Shown here: one piece after another, positions 1 to 9,372 of the stretch
How positions within the stretch are numbered: the first letter of the stretch is position 1
How the letters are laid out: every line of letters begins with the position of its first letter
Assembly: GCF_900116665.1 (NCBI RefSeq)
Contig: NZ_FPBK01000011.1
Location: 96,384-160,383 of the forward strand
Reading direction: 5' to 3'
Length of the DNA: 64,000 bases
Origin: Pustulibacterium marinum
GTDB lineage: Bacteria > Bacteroidota > Bacteroidia > Flavobacteriales > Flavobacteriaceae
Program-made: the position numbers and the translations under genes
The notes under the pieces: generated by a model
What the model saw: only the letters and a program-made list of their open reading frames with translations
The model's database searches: none
What the model was told of the DNA's origin: nothing

Positions 1-1
1 A

Positions 2-1249
2 ATTTTCTTGATCCGTTTTTTTTGGCAACTGTTTTCAATTTTTAAGCTCATGTTAGAGTCAGAAAAGAGAGCTGGTTTCAGAAGTATTTCAAACCCAAAA
101 CATCAATATCCATTTAGTTTTTTCCATTATATTTTGCTTCCGAAGGATTTCAAGATAGAAGAAAATCAATTAGTCATAGCACACGAAAAAGTTCATGTTC
201 GTCAAAAGCATTCGGTAGATGTTGTGTTTTTAGAGTTGATGACTGCTTTGTGTTGGTTCAATCCGTTTATATGGCTCATAAAGCGAGCTGCCAAGCAGAA
301 TCATGAATTTTTAGCGGACAAGGGAGCTTCCAACGAAAATACAGAAAACTATTTATTACAATTACTGAAAGTCATCAAACAGCAACATAAAGTATCCATT
401 TCAAGTGGATTTTATTTCAATCAATCAAAAAATCGAATTATGATGTTACAACAACAAAAATCTTCATTTGTAAAAGTGTTTTCCAAAATTTCAATGGTAC
501 TAGGGTTGGTAAGTGTATTCTTTCTGGTAAGTGCATTTTCAACCATCGAAAATTTAAAAGAAGAATTGCTTGCTATGCCGGTTGTACAGGAAAATGAATT
601 GCTGAATTCTGGAGTTCGAAGTTTAGTAGAACAATTAGCACCCATTCAAAAAGATGTAAAAATTATTAAGTCGGAAGGATTTTCAAACAGTGCTATTATT
701 TTGAATGAAAAGCCAACAGTACGTACAAAACCTTTTGTGGTATTAGTGGATGCGGGGCACGGTGGAAAAGATCCCGGACATAACAATGAAAAAGTAGTGA
801 ATTTACAAATGGCCAAAAGATTGCAACAATTGAGCAATGAGCATGTAAAAATTTTGTTGGTTCGTGAAGGGGATTCTTATGTTGATTTGTACGACCGCGT
901 AGCACTTGCAGATGAAGTGAAACCAGATCTTTTTCTCAGTTTACATTGTAATGCTCATGCACATTCAGAGAGACAAGGTATTGAGGTTTATTATTCTAAC
1001 ATGAATTTAAAAAATGAGGTTTCAAGAGATTATGGGACTACTTTATTAACCAATTTAATAGACAATACCATTATAGAAGACGGAAGGCTTAGAACTGCCA
1101 ATTTTATTGTTTTGAGAAATAATTCCTGTCCAGCAATTATGTTAGAAATGGGCTTTTTAACTAATTCGAAGGATAAAGAAATGCTAACGAATGAAACATC
1201 TCAACAACACTATGCTGAAGTAGTTTTTAAAAGCTTGGAAAGTATGTAA
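2..1249 (+). CDS. M56-family metallopeptidase fused to N-acetylmuramoyl-L-alanine amidase (5' partial)
   Basis: The reading frame is open to the first base, so the N-terminus lies outside the window. The visible protein starts in a BlaR1/MecR1-like M56 peptidase domain: a zinc motif HEKVH at about residues 59-63 of the visible frame and a downstream Glu in NHEFLAD (about 100). A single membrane segment follows at about 160-178. The rest, about 243-413, is an Amidase_3 domain with all expected zinc and catalytic residues: His in DAGHGG (251), Glu in NEK (261), His in SLHCNA (313) and Glu in LEMGF (380). The amidase half should cleave the MurNAc-L-Ala bond of peptidoglycan. M56 proteins of Bacteroidota usually carry TonB-type or other sensor tails, so an enzymatic amidase tail is unusual. 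Both domain calls are firm; the signalling role is inferred. Confidence 0.85.
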   Translation: MFLIRFFWQLFSIFKLMLESEKRAGFRSISNPKHQYPFSFFHYILLPKDFKIEENQLVIAHEKVHVRQKHSVDVVFLELMTALCWFNPFIWLIKRAAKQNHEFLADKGASNENTENYLLQLLKVIKQQHKVSISSGFYFNQSKNRIMMLQQQKSSFVKVFSKISMVLGLVSVFFLVSAFSTIENLKEELLAMPVVQENELLNSGVRSLVEQLAPIQKDVKIIKSEGFSNSAIILNEKPTVRTKPFVVLVDAGHGGKDPGHNNEKVVNLQMAKRLQQLSNEHVKILLVREGDSYVDLYDRVALADEVKPDLFLSLHCNAHAHSERQGIEVYYSNMNLKNEVSRDYGTTLLTNLIDNTIIEDGRLRTANFIVLRNNSCPAIMLEMGFLTNSKDKEMLTNETSQQHYAEVVFKSLESM

Positions 1250-3382
1250 TTAAGAAACTTTCTGAGTTTGTAATAACAATTCGTTAGAAATTCTAGCAAT
1301 GTTGAACAAGACGATAGAGCTTTCTTTGCTGGATGTTTTTTTGAAGGTTTCTAATTCACATAACAAAAGTCTTGATTTTTCGGTAATCCTCTCAAAAGCA
1401 GCTTCGTTAAAATTATGATGTTGCTGAATGGCTTCTAAAATTTCGGAAATACGTTCGCAAAATTGAATTTTATCAGCCGAAAGTTCTTGGTTGAAATGAT
1501 GCGTTCCAAAGGCAGAAATATAAGAAAGCAGGGAATGATTCAAATATGTGAAATCATACGCGGCATCTAAGGATTTTTGCTTGCGTTTGGGCTCAAAACT
1601 CATGCCTCGCCAAGCTTGTGTAAGATCGTTATCGGCATTGTTAGCGGTACGTTGGTAATGCAAATACGTATTGTAATCTATATCATTTTTGTAAATGCTA
1701 TCAAAAAAGCGTTTGTTACGTACCACAGCGGTTTGTAGCAAAGCTGGCAGTTGTTTGTAGCTCCAATCGGGCCAAAGAAATCGAATGGAAATATAGGTTA
1801 AAGCCGCACCAATCAAGGTGTCTATCAATCTTGGTTGCATCAATAACACGCCCGAATTTCCTAAAATATCAAAAATCTCTAATACAAAAGTGGTGATGAA
1901 AACCACTGCCACGGTATAGAATGTTCGCACATATTTAAAGAAAATGTAGGCTGAAAGGAGTAGAATTACAATTTGTCCGGTAACGGATGAAATCATATGT
2001 GCTACCGAAATTCCTAAAATAACCCCAACAATGGTTCCTATAATTCTATGAATGATACGTTGTTTGGTAGCAGAATAGGTTTGTTGTAACACCAAAAGTG
2101 ATGTGAGTAGAATCCAGTCTCCTTTTTCAAAATTGAAGTAATACTTCAACGCATAACCAGCAACCAAACAAACGGTTAAGCGAATGGCGTGACGAAAACG
2201 TAAATGCTTAGGATGCAGTAATTTTTTAAGAGAAACTCCTGCTTTTTTCGCTTTGAATTCAGATTTAGAAGGAACAGTATCTAAATGTTTGGCATCTAGA
2301 TTACTCAAAATTTCTTCCAGCTTAGAAATGTTGGTAAATAGCAATGAAAGCGCCGGAGTTTGCGCACTTTCTTTATGTAATTTAAAAAGTTCTGTCAAGG
2401 CTTTTTTGGTCCAGATAAGACTTGTAGGATGTTCGTATTCCGTTTCGGTTAAAATGCTATCTGCATAGGTTTGAATGGCAATGCCAATCTCTTTCATTAG
2501 TTGACCTAAACCGGTAATGAGTTCCTGATTTTCTGAATTTTCACTAAGAATGTCATATTCTTCATGGCTTGAAGTAGCGCGTCGTTGAATTTCTTGCAAC
2601 AAATACCAACGATTAAAATATTCAGCTAAATGAGGTAAAGAGGCTTCGGAAGATTCAGCTCCGTAGCTGTATAAATCGTTTTTAATTTGATTGATTTTCT
2701 GAGAAACTTCAATATTTTTTTGCGCTAATTGATTTCGAATTTCTTTTTGTTCTTTGGTATCACTCGGGAACAATGTTGCTTTCAGCGTTACATATTCCGA
2801 AATTCTTGTAAAACCAAAAGACATTTGTTCTTCCAGCAATCGCCATGGATTGGTATAAGCAATAGCTAACGATAAAATAGCATAAATCAAACCACCTATA
2901 GGCATTACAATGGGTTGAAAATACCAAGGATTTCCCAATCCTGCACCTAACATAACATAGATTGAAATTAATAAAGATCCGTAGGTAATTCCTTGAAATC
3001 TAGCATTAATACCGCCTAAAATAGTGAACGAAAAAGTGAACACCGCTAAACCAATTCCAAACCCTAACGGATGCGGTCTTAATAATTCTACGCCAGCAGC
3101 TACCAATACAAAGATGAGGTAGGTGAGGAGAATGGCTTTGAGTTTGCCTCTTGGGTGTACATCGGTTTCAGAAAGCGCCATGGCTACCACTCCCAACGCT
3201 AAGGTGGCTCCGATGCCGTTGTAGCCTAAAGCAACGCACGGAATTAATAATAATGCAATACTGATTAATACTTTTAAAGCCCAAAGGTTGTTGGGTTTTG
3301 TCCAGAATTTTTGAATCCAAATGGTACGGATTTCTCGTTGTATGTTTGCTAAATTTGCGTTCAATGGAGGTGGTTTTAACAA
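1250..3382 (-). CDS. FUSC-family inner-membrane protein (YccS/YhfK-like)
   Basis: A 710-residue protein with two blocks of hydrophobic segments. The first is at about 35-180; the second, at about 395-535, includes the FUSC-type stretch around residues 420-450 (DWILLTSLLVLQQTYSATKQ followed by a Gly-rich helix). A soluble, mostly helical region of about 200 residues separates them, and a cytoplasmic tail follows. This duplicated layout and the length fit the YccS/YhfK branch of FUSC proteins, which are thought to be efflux-type permeases related to aromatic-acid exporters. The substrate is unknown. The stop codon abuts that of the convergent amidase gene with no spacer. The start ATG is well placed 13 residues before the first hydrophilic segment. 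Confidence 0.85.
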   Translation of the reverse strand: MLKPPPLNANLANIQREIRTIWIQKFWTKPNNLWALKVLISIALLLIPCVALGYNGIGATLALGVVAMALSETDVHPRGKLKAILLTYLIFVLVAAGVELLRPHPLGFGIGLAVFTFSFTILGGINARFQGITYGSLLISIYVMLGAGLGNPWYFQPIVMPIGGLIYAILSLAIAYTNPWRLLEEQMSFGFTRISEYVTLKATLFPSDTKEQKEIRNQLAQKNIEVSQKINQIKNDLYSYGAESSEASLPHLAEYFNRWYLLQEIQRRATSSHEEYDILSENSENQELITGLGQLMKEIGIAIQTYADSILTETEYEHPTSLIWTKKALTELFKLHKESAQTPALSLLFTNISKLEEILSNLDAKHLDTVPSKSEFKAKKAGVSLKKLLHPKHLRFRHAIRLTVCLVAGYALKYYFNFEKGDWILLTSLLVLQQTYSATKQRIIHRIIGTIVGVILGISVAHMISSVTGQIVILLLSAYIFFKYVRTFYTVAVVFITTFVLEIFDILGNSGVLLMQPRLIDTLIGAALTYISIRFLWPDWSYKQLPALLQTAVVRNKRFFDSIYKNDIDYNTYLHYQRTANNADNDLTQAWRGMSFEPKRKQKSLDAAYDFTYLNHSLLSYISAFGTHHFNQELSADKIQFCERISEILEAIQQHHNFNEAAFERITEKSRLLLCELETFKKTSSKESSIVLFNIARISNELLLQTQKVS

Positions 3383-3452
3383 TACAAAGTTAACAAGGAT
3401 TTTGAGGAAAAGACTAACAAATGTTTTATTTCAAAAAAAATACTAGGTCAAT

Positions 3453-3479
3453 AAAAAGCCGCTCATTGAGCGGCTTTTT
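3453..3479 (-). terminator. Bidirectional intrinsic terminator after the beta-oxidation operon
   Basis: A perfect 12-bp stem (AAAAAGCCGCTC / GAGCGGCTTTTT) with a 3-nt loop lies 29 bp past the acyl-CoA dehydrogenase stop. It is flanked by A and T runs, so it can end transcription on either strand. Its position marks the 3' end of the minus-strand fatty-acid operon. Confidence 0.9.
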
Positions 3480-3507
3480 CCTATTACTAACTATCTAATC
3501 AACCACC

Positions 3508-5316
3508 TTAAAAACAATACTTGTTTTCTTCGGTAACTTTTTCTGCAATCATGTTTCGCAATGCAATTACGTTGGGCATATTGGTGTATTTGGTAAAACG
3601 TTTTAAGCCCATAAGCATCATACGTTGTTCATCGCCTTCAGAGAAAGAAATAATAGCTTCTTTTCCTTTATTATTGATTTTCTCTACCGCATTGAACAAA
3701 TTCAATTGCGCCATGGCTATTTGATATTTACTTGCTTCTTCACCGTTGCGTTTGGCATTCTTTTCAGCTCTTAAAATTGCCGATTCAGCCATGTATACTT
3801 CAATCAAAATATCGGAAGCGGCCATTAATAATTGTTGATGTTGTTCCAATTCGGTTCCGTATTTCTGAGCTGCTGATCCTGCGACCATTAAAAATACTTT
3901 TTTTAACTTGCCTAGAATTTCTTTTTCTTCGGAAAGTACTTCGGAATAATCAGGAATATCAAAAGACGGAATACTCATAAGTTCATCTTTCACTGCCATC
4001 GCCGGACCTAACAAATCTACATGACCTTTCATGGCTTTTTTGATGAGCATTCCCACGGAAAGCATTCTGTTAATTTCGTTAGTTCCTTCATAAATTCTGG
4101 CAATTCTGGCATCTCTCCACGCAGCTTCCATTGGAGTATCTGCTGAAAAGCCCATTCCACCAAAAATCTGAATTCCTTCATCAGTACAATTTTGACAATC
4201 TTCAGACGCTGCTACTTTCAAAATAGAACATTCAATTGCAAATTCTTCAACACCTTTCAACTCTGCTTCTTGGTGACTATTTCCAGCATCGATTCTAGCT
4301 TGAATTCTATCTTCAATAGCTTTTGCAGCGCGGTAAGAAGCCGATTCGTCTACGAAAGCTTTGGTAGCTATTTCTGCAATTTTACCTTTGATAGCGCCAA
4401 ATTTTGCGATTGGAGTTTTGAATTGAATACGTTCATTCGCATATTTTACCGATTCGGTAATTACACGACGTTGCGCATCTAAACAAGCCGCAGCCAATTT
4501 AATTCGACCCACATTTAGCGCATTCATGGCGATTTTAAAACCATTTCCTCTTTCCGAAAGCATATTCTCAACCGGAACTTTCGTGTCACTGAAAAATACT
4601 TGGCGGGTAGAAGAGGAGTGAATACCTAGTTTGTGTTCTTCTTCACCTAGCGTAATTCCGTTTGGATTTTCAGCATCGTATTCAACGATAAATCCAGTGA
4701 TGTTTTTATCATCTTCAATTCTTGCAAAAACGATCATCAAATTACAGAAACCAGCATTTGAAATCCACATTTTTTGTCCGTTGATGTGATAGTGTTTTCC
4801 ATCTTCGGAAAGCGTTGCTTTTGTTTTTCCTGAATTGGCATCAGATCCTGCTCCGGGCTCCGTTAAGCAATATGCGCCAAACCATTCTCCGGTAGCTAAT
4901 TTTGGGATGTATTTTTCTTTTTGAGTTGCTGTTCCGTATAGTAAAATTGGTAAAGTTCCAATTCCGGTGTGCGCTCCAAAAGCAGTGGCTAAAGATCCTG
5001 TGGCTCCCGAAATATAGTCGCAAACCAACATGGTAGTTACAAAGCCCATTCCGAGCCCGCCATATTCTTCAGGAACGGCGATTCCTAATAGGCCAAGCTC
5101 ACCAAGTTTTTTCATGATTTCTTCCGTAAAGGCATAATCCTTTTTCTCAAATCTTGGTTTATTAGGCCAAACTTCTTTATCGATAAACTCTTTTACAGAG
5201 TCGCGCATCATTTGTTGTTCCTCCGAAAAATCTTCAGGAGTAAATACGTTTTCACAAGCGGTATCTTTTACAATAAACTGACCGCCACGGGTGATATCTT
5301 GTTGTACAGTTTCCAT
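3508..5316 (-). CDS. Acyl-CoA dehydrogenase
   Basis: A flavin-dependent acyl-CoA dehydrogenase of 602 residues, catalysing the first step of beta-oxidation. The N-terminal helical domain begins at FSEEQQMMRDSVKEF. The middle beta domain has the FAD/substrate motif CLTEPGAGSDA. The C-terminal helical domain has GGMGFSADTP and RIYEGTNEINRM, where the Glu after Tyr corresponds to the usual catalytic base. An extra C-terminal helical region makes it longer than the 380-residue short-chain enzymes and typical of the about 600-residue long-chain type of Bacteroidota. An upstream in-frame start at 5358 would overlap the thiolase stop. The ATG at 5316 is preferred because AAAAAAAAGG lies just upstream. 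It is the last gene of the operon. Confidence 0.93.
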   Translation of the reverse strand: METVQQDITRGGQFIVKDTACENVFTPEDFSEEQQMMRDSVKEFIDKEVWPNKPRFEKKDYAFTEEIMKKLGELGLLGIAVPEEYGGLGMGFVTTMLVCDYISGATGSLATAFGAHTGIGTLPILLYGTATQKEKYIPKLATGEWFGAYCLTEPGAGSDANSGKTKATLSEDGKHYHINGQKMWISNAGFCNLMIVFARIEDDKNITGFIVEYDAENPNGITLGEEEHKLGIHSSSTRQVFFSDTKVPVENMLSERGNGFKIAMNALNVGRIKLAAACLDAQRRVITESVKYANERIQFKTPIAKFGAIKGKIAEIATKAFVDESASYRAAKAIEDRIQARIDAGNSHQEAELKGVEEFAIECSILKVAASEDCQNCTDEGIQIFGGMGFSADTPMEAAWRDARIARIYEGTNEINRMLSVGMLIKKAMKGHVDLLGPAMAVKDELMSIPSFDIPDYSEVLSEEKEILGKLKKVFLMVAGSAAQKYGTELEQHQQLLMAASDILIEVYMAESAILRAEKNAKRNGEEASKYQIAMAQLNLFNAVEKINNKGKEAIISFSEGDEQRMMLMGLKRFTKYTNMPNVIALRNMIAEKVTEENKYCF

Positions 5317-5344
5317 AACCTTTTTTTTATTTTGAATTGATATT

Positions 5345-6526
5345 TTATAAAAGTTCAAAGATTCCCGCAGCGCCTTGTCCGGTACCTACACACATGGTCA
5401 CCATACCGTATTTATTGCCGCGTTTTTTCATTTCGTCAAATAATTGAACCGATAGTTTAGCTCCAGTACAGCCCAGCGGATGTCCTAAAGCAATAGCTCC
5501 TCCGTTCACGTTTACGATATCGGGATTTAAACCTAACTCACGGATAACAGCTAAAGATTGCGAAGCAAAAGCTTCGTTCAGTTCAATTAAATCGATTTGA
5601 TCTTGTTGCATTCCAGCCTGTTTTAAAGCCTTTGGAATTGCTTTCACCGGACCGATTCCCATAATTCTTGGTTCTACACCAGCTGCTGCGTATGACACCA
5701 ATCTTGCAATAGGTTCTACGTTTAATTCTTTGACCATTTCTTCACTCATGATCATTACAAAGGCAGCGCCATCACTCATTTGTGATGAATTTCCAGCCGT
5801 TACAGATCCATCTGCCGCAAAAACAGGACGAAGTTTGTTCAATACTTCGATGGAAGTATCGGCTCTCGGTCCTTCATCTTTAGCAACGGTATAGGTTTTA
5901 GAAGCTTTTTTTCCGTTAGCATCAATGTAAACTTGCTCAATATCAATAGGAACAATTTGATCTTTGAAACGGTCTTTAGCTTGTGCTTTTAGCGCTTTTT
6001 GATGTGAATGGTAAGCAAACTCATCTTGATCTTTTCTAGATACATTGAATTGTTTGGCAACAGCTTCGGCCGTAAGTCCCATTCCCCAATAATAATCTTC
6101 GTGACCTTCTTTGGCAATGCCATAATCTGGAGTTGGTTTGTAACCACCCATGGGAATATAACTCATACTTTCGGCGCCACCAGCAATAATGCAATCGGCC
6201 ATTCCGGTCTGGATCTTAGCAGTTGCAATTCCAATTGTTTCTAATCCAGATGCGCAATAACGATTCACCGTTACACCAGGAACATCTTCTATCTTAAGTC
6301 CCATTAAAGATATGAGTCGGCCCATATTGAGACCTTGTTCGGCTTCCGGCATGGCATTCCCAACAATAACATCATCAATTCTCGTTTTGTCAAAATCGGG
6401 TAACTCATTCATCATGTATTGAATGGTTTCTGCCGCCAATTCATCCGGACGTTTGAAACGGAACAATCCTTTTGGAGCTTTTCCAACGGCAGTTCTATAT
6501 GCTTTTACTATATATGCGGTTTTCAT
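5345..6526 (-). CDS. fadA: Acetyl-CoA C-acyltransferase (3-ketoacyl-CoA thiolase)
   Basis: A 393-residue thiolase performing the last step of beta-oxidation, releasing acetyl-CoA. All three catalytic signatures are visible: nucleophile Cys91 in NRYCASGLE, His349 in [11 protein letters not shown] and Cys379 in MCVGTGQG, with NEAF in between. Length is standard. It sits between the four-helix-bundle gene and the acyl-CoA dehydrogenase, 28 bp upstream of the latter's start, consistent with co-transcription. The gene symbol is used in the general thiolase sense; the exact chain-length preference cannot be read from the sequence. Confidence 0.93.
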   Translation of the reverse strand: MKTAYIVKAYRTAVGKAPKGLFRFKRPDELAAETIQYMMNELPDFDKTRIDDVIVGNAMPEAEQGLNMGRLISLMGLKIEDVPGVTVNRYCASGLETIGIATAKIQTGMADCIIAGGAESMSYIPMGGYKPTPDYGIAKEGHEDYYWGMGLTAEAVAKQFNVSRKDQDEFAYHSHQKALKAQAKDRFKDQIVPIDIEQVYIDANGKKASKTYTVAKDEGPRADTSIEVLNKLRPVFAADGSVTAGNSSQMSDGAAFVMIMSEEMVKELNVEPIARLVSYAAAGVEPRIMGIGPVKAIPKALKQAGMQQDQIDLIELNEAFASQSLAVIRELGLNPDIVNVNGGAIALGHPLGCTGAKLSVQLFDEMKKRGNKYGMVTMCVGTGQGAAGIFELL

Positions 6527-6556
6527 GTTTTTATTTTAGTATTGAGTATTGAGAAT

Positions 6557-6569
6557 CTAGTATTGAGAT
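6557..6569 (+). repeat. Left arm of imperfect inverted repeat flanking the four-helix-bundle gene
   Basis: CTAGTATTGAGAT here matches the reverse complement of ATCTCAATTCTAG at 6929-6941 in 12 of 13 positions. Short direct copies of AGTATTGAG lie just outside (6538-6550). Together they bracket the inserted four-helix-bundle gene. Confidence 0.6.
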
Positions 6570-6916
6570 TAAAGTTTCTTTTGAAACGCATAGTTCATTT
6601 TTTGAATTTCAATACACAGATCAACAACAGGTTTTACATGTTTTTTTGAAATTAAGTTCAATTCTATTGCTAAAATTAACTGAGTTTGCAGTTCGTAAGC
6701 AGAACCATTGGCTATGCCTAGAAAATGTTTAAACTCATTATTCGTATTTCTTCCAGCTCCTTCTGCTATATTCGAAGAAATGGATACAGCGCTTCTTTTT
6801 AATTGTGATGTAAGACCAAATTTTTCATCTATAGGTAATTGGGCAGTCAACAAGTAGACTTCTTTTACCAACTCAATTGATTTTTTCCAGATTTTTAAGT
6901 CTTCAACTTTGTGCAT
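6569..6916 (-). CDS. Four helix bundle protein (23S rRNA intervening-sequence / S23 family)
   Basis: A 115-residue all-helical protein with the S23 family signature: an N-terminal LKIWKKSIELVKEVY, then SQLKRSAVSISSNIAEGAGR, and LGIANGSAYELQTQL. The family was first found as ORFs in intervening sequences of 23S rRNA genes and is frequent in Bacteroidota intergenic regions; its biochemical role is unknown. Here it is co-oriented inside the beta-oxidation operon between the HAD-ECH gene and the thiolase, where it has no metabolic logic. Inverted-repeat-like flanks (6557-6569 and 6929-6941) suggest it arrived as a small cassette. Confidence 0.9.
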   Translation of the reverse strand: MHKVEDLKIWKKSIELVKEVYLLTAQLPIDEKFGLTSQLKRSAVSISSNIAEGAGRNTNNEFKHFLGIANGSAYELQTQLILAIELNLISKKHVKPVVDLCIEIQKMNYAFQKKL

Positions 6917-6928
6917 CTCACATCTATT

Positions 6929-6941
6929 ATCTCAATTCTAG
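6929..6941 (-). repeat. Right arm of imperfect inverted repeat flanking the four-helix-bundle gene
   Basis: ATCTCAATTCTAG is the reverse complement of 6557-6569 with one mismatch. It lies in the 28-bp gap between the stop of the HAD-ECH gene and the start of the four-helix-bundle gene. Confidence 0.6.
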
Positions 6942-6944
6942 TAT

Positions 6945-9350
6945 CTAGTTTCTTAGCGGTTTTCCGGTTTTTAGCATGTGTTGTATGCGCTCTAGTGTTT
7001 TTCTTTCGGTACATAATGAAAGGAAAGCTTCACGTTCTAGGTCTAACAAATAGTCTTCTGAAACTAATGAAGGTTCAGACAAATCTCCACCAGCCATTAC
7101 GTAGGCTAATTTGTTTGCTATTTTCTGATCGTGTTCCGAAATGTATTTTCCGGCTTTCATAGAATCGGTTCCTACTAAAAACATTCCTAAAGCTTGTTTT
7201 CCTAAAACCTTCACATCCTTGCGCTTGATGGGTTGTGTATAACCAGCATCAGCGAGTATTCTGGCGTGTTTTTTAGCTTCCGCCAACTGTCTGTCTTTAT
7301 TCACAACAACTACGTCTTTTCCTTTTTGAAGAATTCCAAGATCGAAAGCTTCATGTGCAGACGTAGAAACTTTTGCCATACCAATGGTTAGAAAATATTC
7401 CTGAAGTACATTTAGCTCTACATCATTTTTTCTGAAGGTATCCGAAGCTCTCAACGTCATTTCTTTAGAACCTCCACCACCGGGAATTACACCAACTCCA
7501 AACTCTACCAAACCAATGTAGGTTTCTGCTGCCGCAACAATTTTATCGGCATGTAATGATAATTCACAACCTCCACCTAACGTCATTCCATGGGGAGCAG
7601 AAATTACCGGAATTGAAGAGTAGCGCATGCGCATCATGGTGTTTTGAAACATTTTGATAGCCATGTTCAACTCGTCATAATCTTGTTCTATCGCCATCAT
7701 GAAAATCATGGCAATATTGGCACCAACCGAGAAATTTGCTCCTTGGTTTCCAACAACCAAACCTTCAAAATCTTTTTCAGCAAGATCAACCGCTTTGTTG
7801 AGTCCGGCAATAACATCACCGCCCAACGTATTCATTTTCGATTGGAATTCACAATTTAGAATTCCATCTCCTAAATCTTCAATAACAACACCGCTGTTCT
7901 TCCAAACTTCATTCGATTTTCTGATGTTGTCTAAAATGATAAATCCTTCCTGACCAGGTTTTTTGACTTGTTTTTCCTGAGGAATATCATAATAAAAAGT
8001 AGCTCCTTCTTTAACGGTATAGAATGAAGAATTTCCGTTGGAAATCATTTTGGTAACCCATTCAGCAGGTGCAAGACCTTCGGCTTTCATGAGTTCAATT
8101 CCTTTTTCAACTCCGATGGCATCCCAAATTTCGAACGGACCATTTTCCCAGCCAAAACCAGCTTTCATGGCATCGTCAATTCGGTATAATTCATCTGAGA
8201 TTTCAGGAATTCTATTTTGTACATAGGCAAAAAGCGAGGCAAAGTTTTTTCTGTAAAATTCTCCAGCTTTGTCTTTTCCGCTTACCAAAACTTTAAATCT
8301 ATCGATAGGTTTATCTATCGTTTTCGTAAGTTCTAGTGTAGCGAATTTTGCTTTTTGTTGCGGTTTGTATTCCAAAGAATTGAGGTCGAGTGCTAAAATT
8401 TCGCTTTTTCCATCTTCACTCTTTACTTTTTTAAAGAACCCTTGTCCGGTTTTGCTTCCTAACCATTTATTTTCCATCATGGTATTGATGAAATCAGGAA
8501 GTTTGAACAATTCGTGTGCTTCGTCATTCGGGCAGTTTTCATATAAACCATTGGCTACGTGCACCAAAGTATCTAAACCAACCACATCTACAGTTCTAAA
8601 GGTTGCCGACTTTGGACGACCAATTACGGGGCCAGTTAATTTATCAACTTCCTCTACCGTTAACCCTAATTCTTTCACTTGATGAAACAAGCTTTGGATA
8701 CCAAAAATACCAATTCGGTTACCAATAAAAGCAGGGGTGTCTTTTGCTAAAACAGAGGTTTTTCCTAAGAATTTTTCGCCATAGCTCATCAAGAAATCAA
8801 TCACTTCCGGTTTGCAATTTGGTCCCGGAACTACCTCAAACAACTTTAAATAACGTGGCGGATTGAAAAAATGCGTTACCGCAAAATGTTGTTGAAAATC
8901 TTCAGACCTTCCTTTGTTCATAAAATGAATAGGAATTCCGGAGGTGTTGGAAGTAATTAACGTTCCAGGTTTTCTATATTTTTCAATCTGTTCAAAAACC
9001 GATTGTTTGATGTCCAACCGTTCTACTACAACTTCGATAATCCAATCAACCTCTGCAATCTTTTGAATATCATCTTCTAAATTTCCAGTAGTAATTCGTT
9101 CTGCAAATTTTTGATGATGAATAGGAGAGGGTTTTGATTTGATGGATTTCATCAAGTTTTCCGTAGCAATTCGGTTTCTAACCAAAGGATGTTCTAAGGT
9201 GAGGCCTTTGGCTTTTTCTTTATCCGAAAGTTCTTTAGGCACAATGTCTAGCAAGAGCACTTGAGCGCCAATATTGGCAAAGTGACAGGCGATTCCGCTA
9301 CCCATAATACCGGAACCAATGACTGCAACTTTGTTAATTCTTCTTTTCAT
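6945..9350 (-). CDS. 3-hydroxyacyl-CoA dehydrogenase / enoyl-CoA hydratase fusion
   Basis: A bifunctional beta-oxidation enzyme of 801 residues performing hydration and NAD-dependent oxidation. The order is dehydrogenase first, hydratase last, the reverse of E. coli FadB. The N-terminus has the Rossmann motif VAVIGSGIMGSGIACHFANI. The 3HCDH C-terminal domain includes KDTPAFIGNRIG. The crotonase domain has the oxyanion-hole region (NQGANFSVGANI) and GMTLGGGCELSLHAD with the active-site region LVEFGVGVIPGGGGS. An open frame extends upstream to 9554 but that would run into the MarR gene in another frame; the ATG at 9350 directly precedes the Rossmann fold. It forms an operon with the MarR regulator 22 bp upstream. 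Confidence 0.92.
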   Translation of the reverse strand: MKRRINKVAVIGSGIMGSGIACHFANIGAQVLLLDIVPKELSDKEKAKGLTLEHPLVRNRIATENLMKSIKSKPSPIHHQKFAERITTGNLEDDIQKIAEVDWIIEVVVERLDIKQSVFEQIEKYRKPGTLITSNTSGIPIHFMNKGRSEDFQQHFAVTHFFNPPRYLKLFEVVPGPNCKPEVIDFLMSYGEKFLGKTSVLAKDTPAFIGNRIGIFGIQSLFHQVKELGLTVEEVDKLTGPVIGRPKSATFRTVDVVGLDTLVHVANGLYENCPNDEAHELFKLPDFINTMMENKWLGSKTGQGFFKKVKSEDGKSEILALDLNSLEYKPQQKAKFATLELTKTIDKPIDRFKVLVSGKDKAGEFYRKNFASLFAYVQNRIPEISDELYRIDDAMKAGFGWENGPFEIWDAIGVEKGIELMKAEGLAPAEWVTKMISNGNSSFYTVKEGATFYYDIPQEKQVKKPGQEGFIILDNIRKSNEVWKNSGVVIEDLGDGILNCEFQSKMNTLGGDVIAGLNKAVDLAEKDFEGLVVGNQGANFSVGANIAMIFMMAIEQDYDELNMAIKMFQNTMMRMRYSSIPVISAPHGMTLGGGCELSLHADKIVAAAETYIGLVEFGVGVIPGGGGSKEMTLRASDTFRKNDVELNVLQEYFLTIGMAKVSTSAHEAFDLGILQKGKDVVVVNKDRQLAEAKKHARILADAGYTQPIKRKDVKVLGKQALGMFLVGTDSMKAGKYISEHDQKIANKLAYVMAGGDLSEPSLVSEDYLLDLEREAFLSLCTERKTLERIQHMLKTGKPLRN

Positions 9351-9372
9351 TAGTATTGAATTTGTTTTTTGA

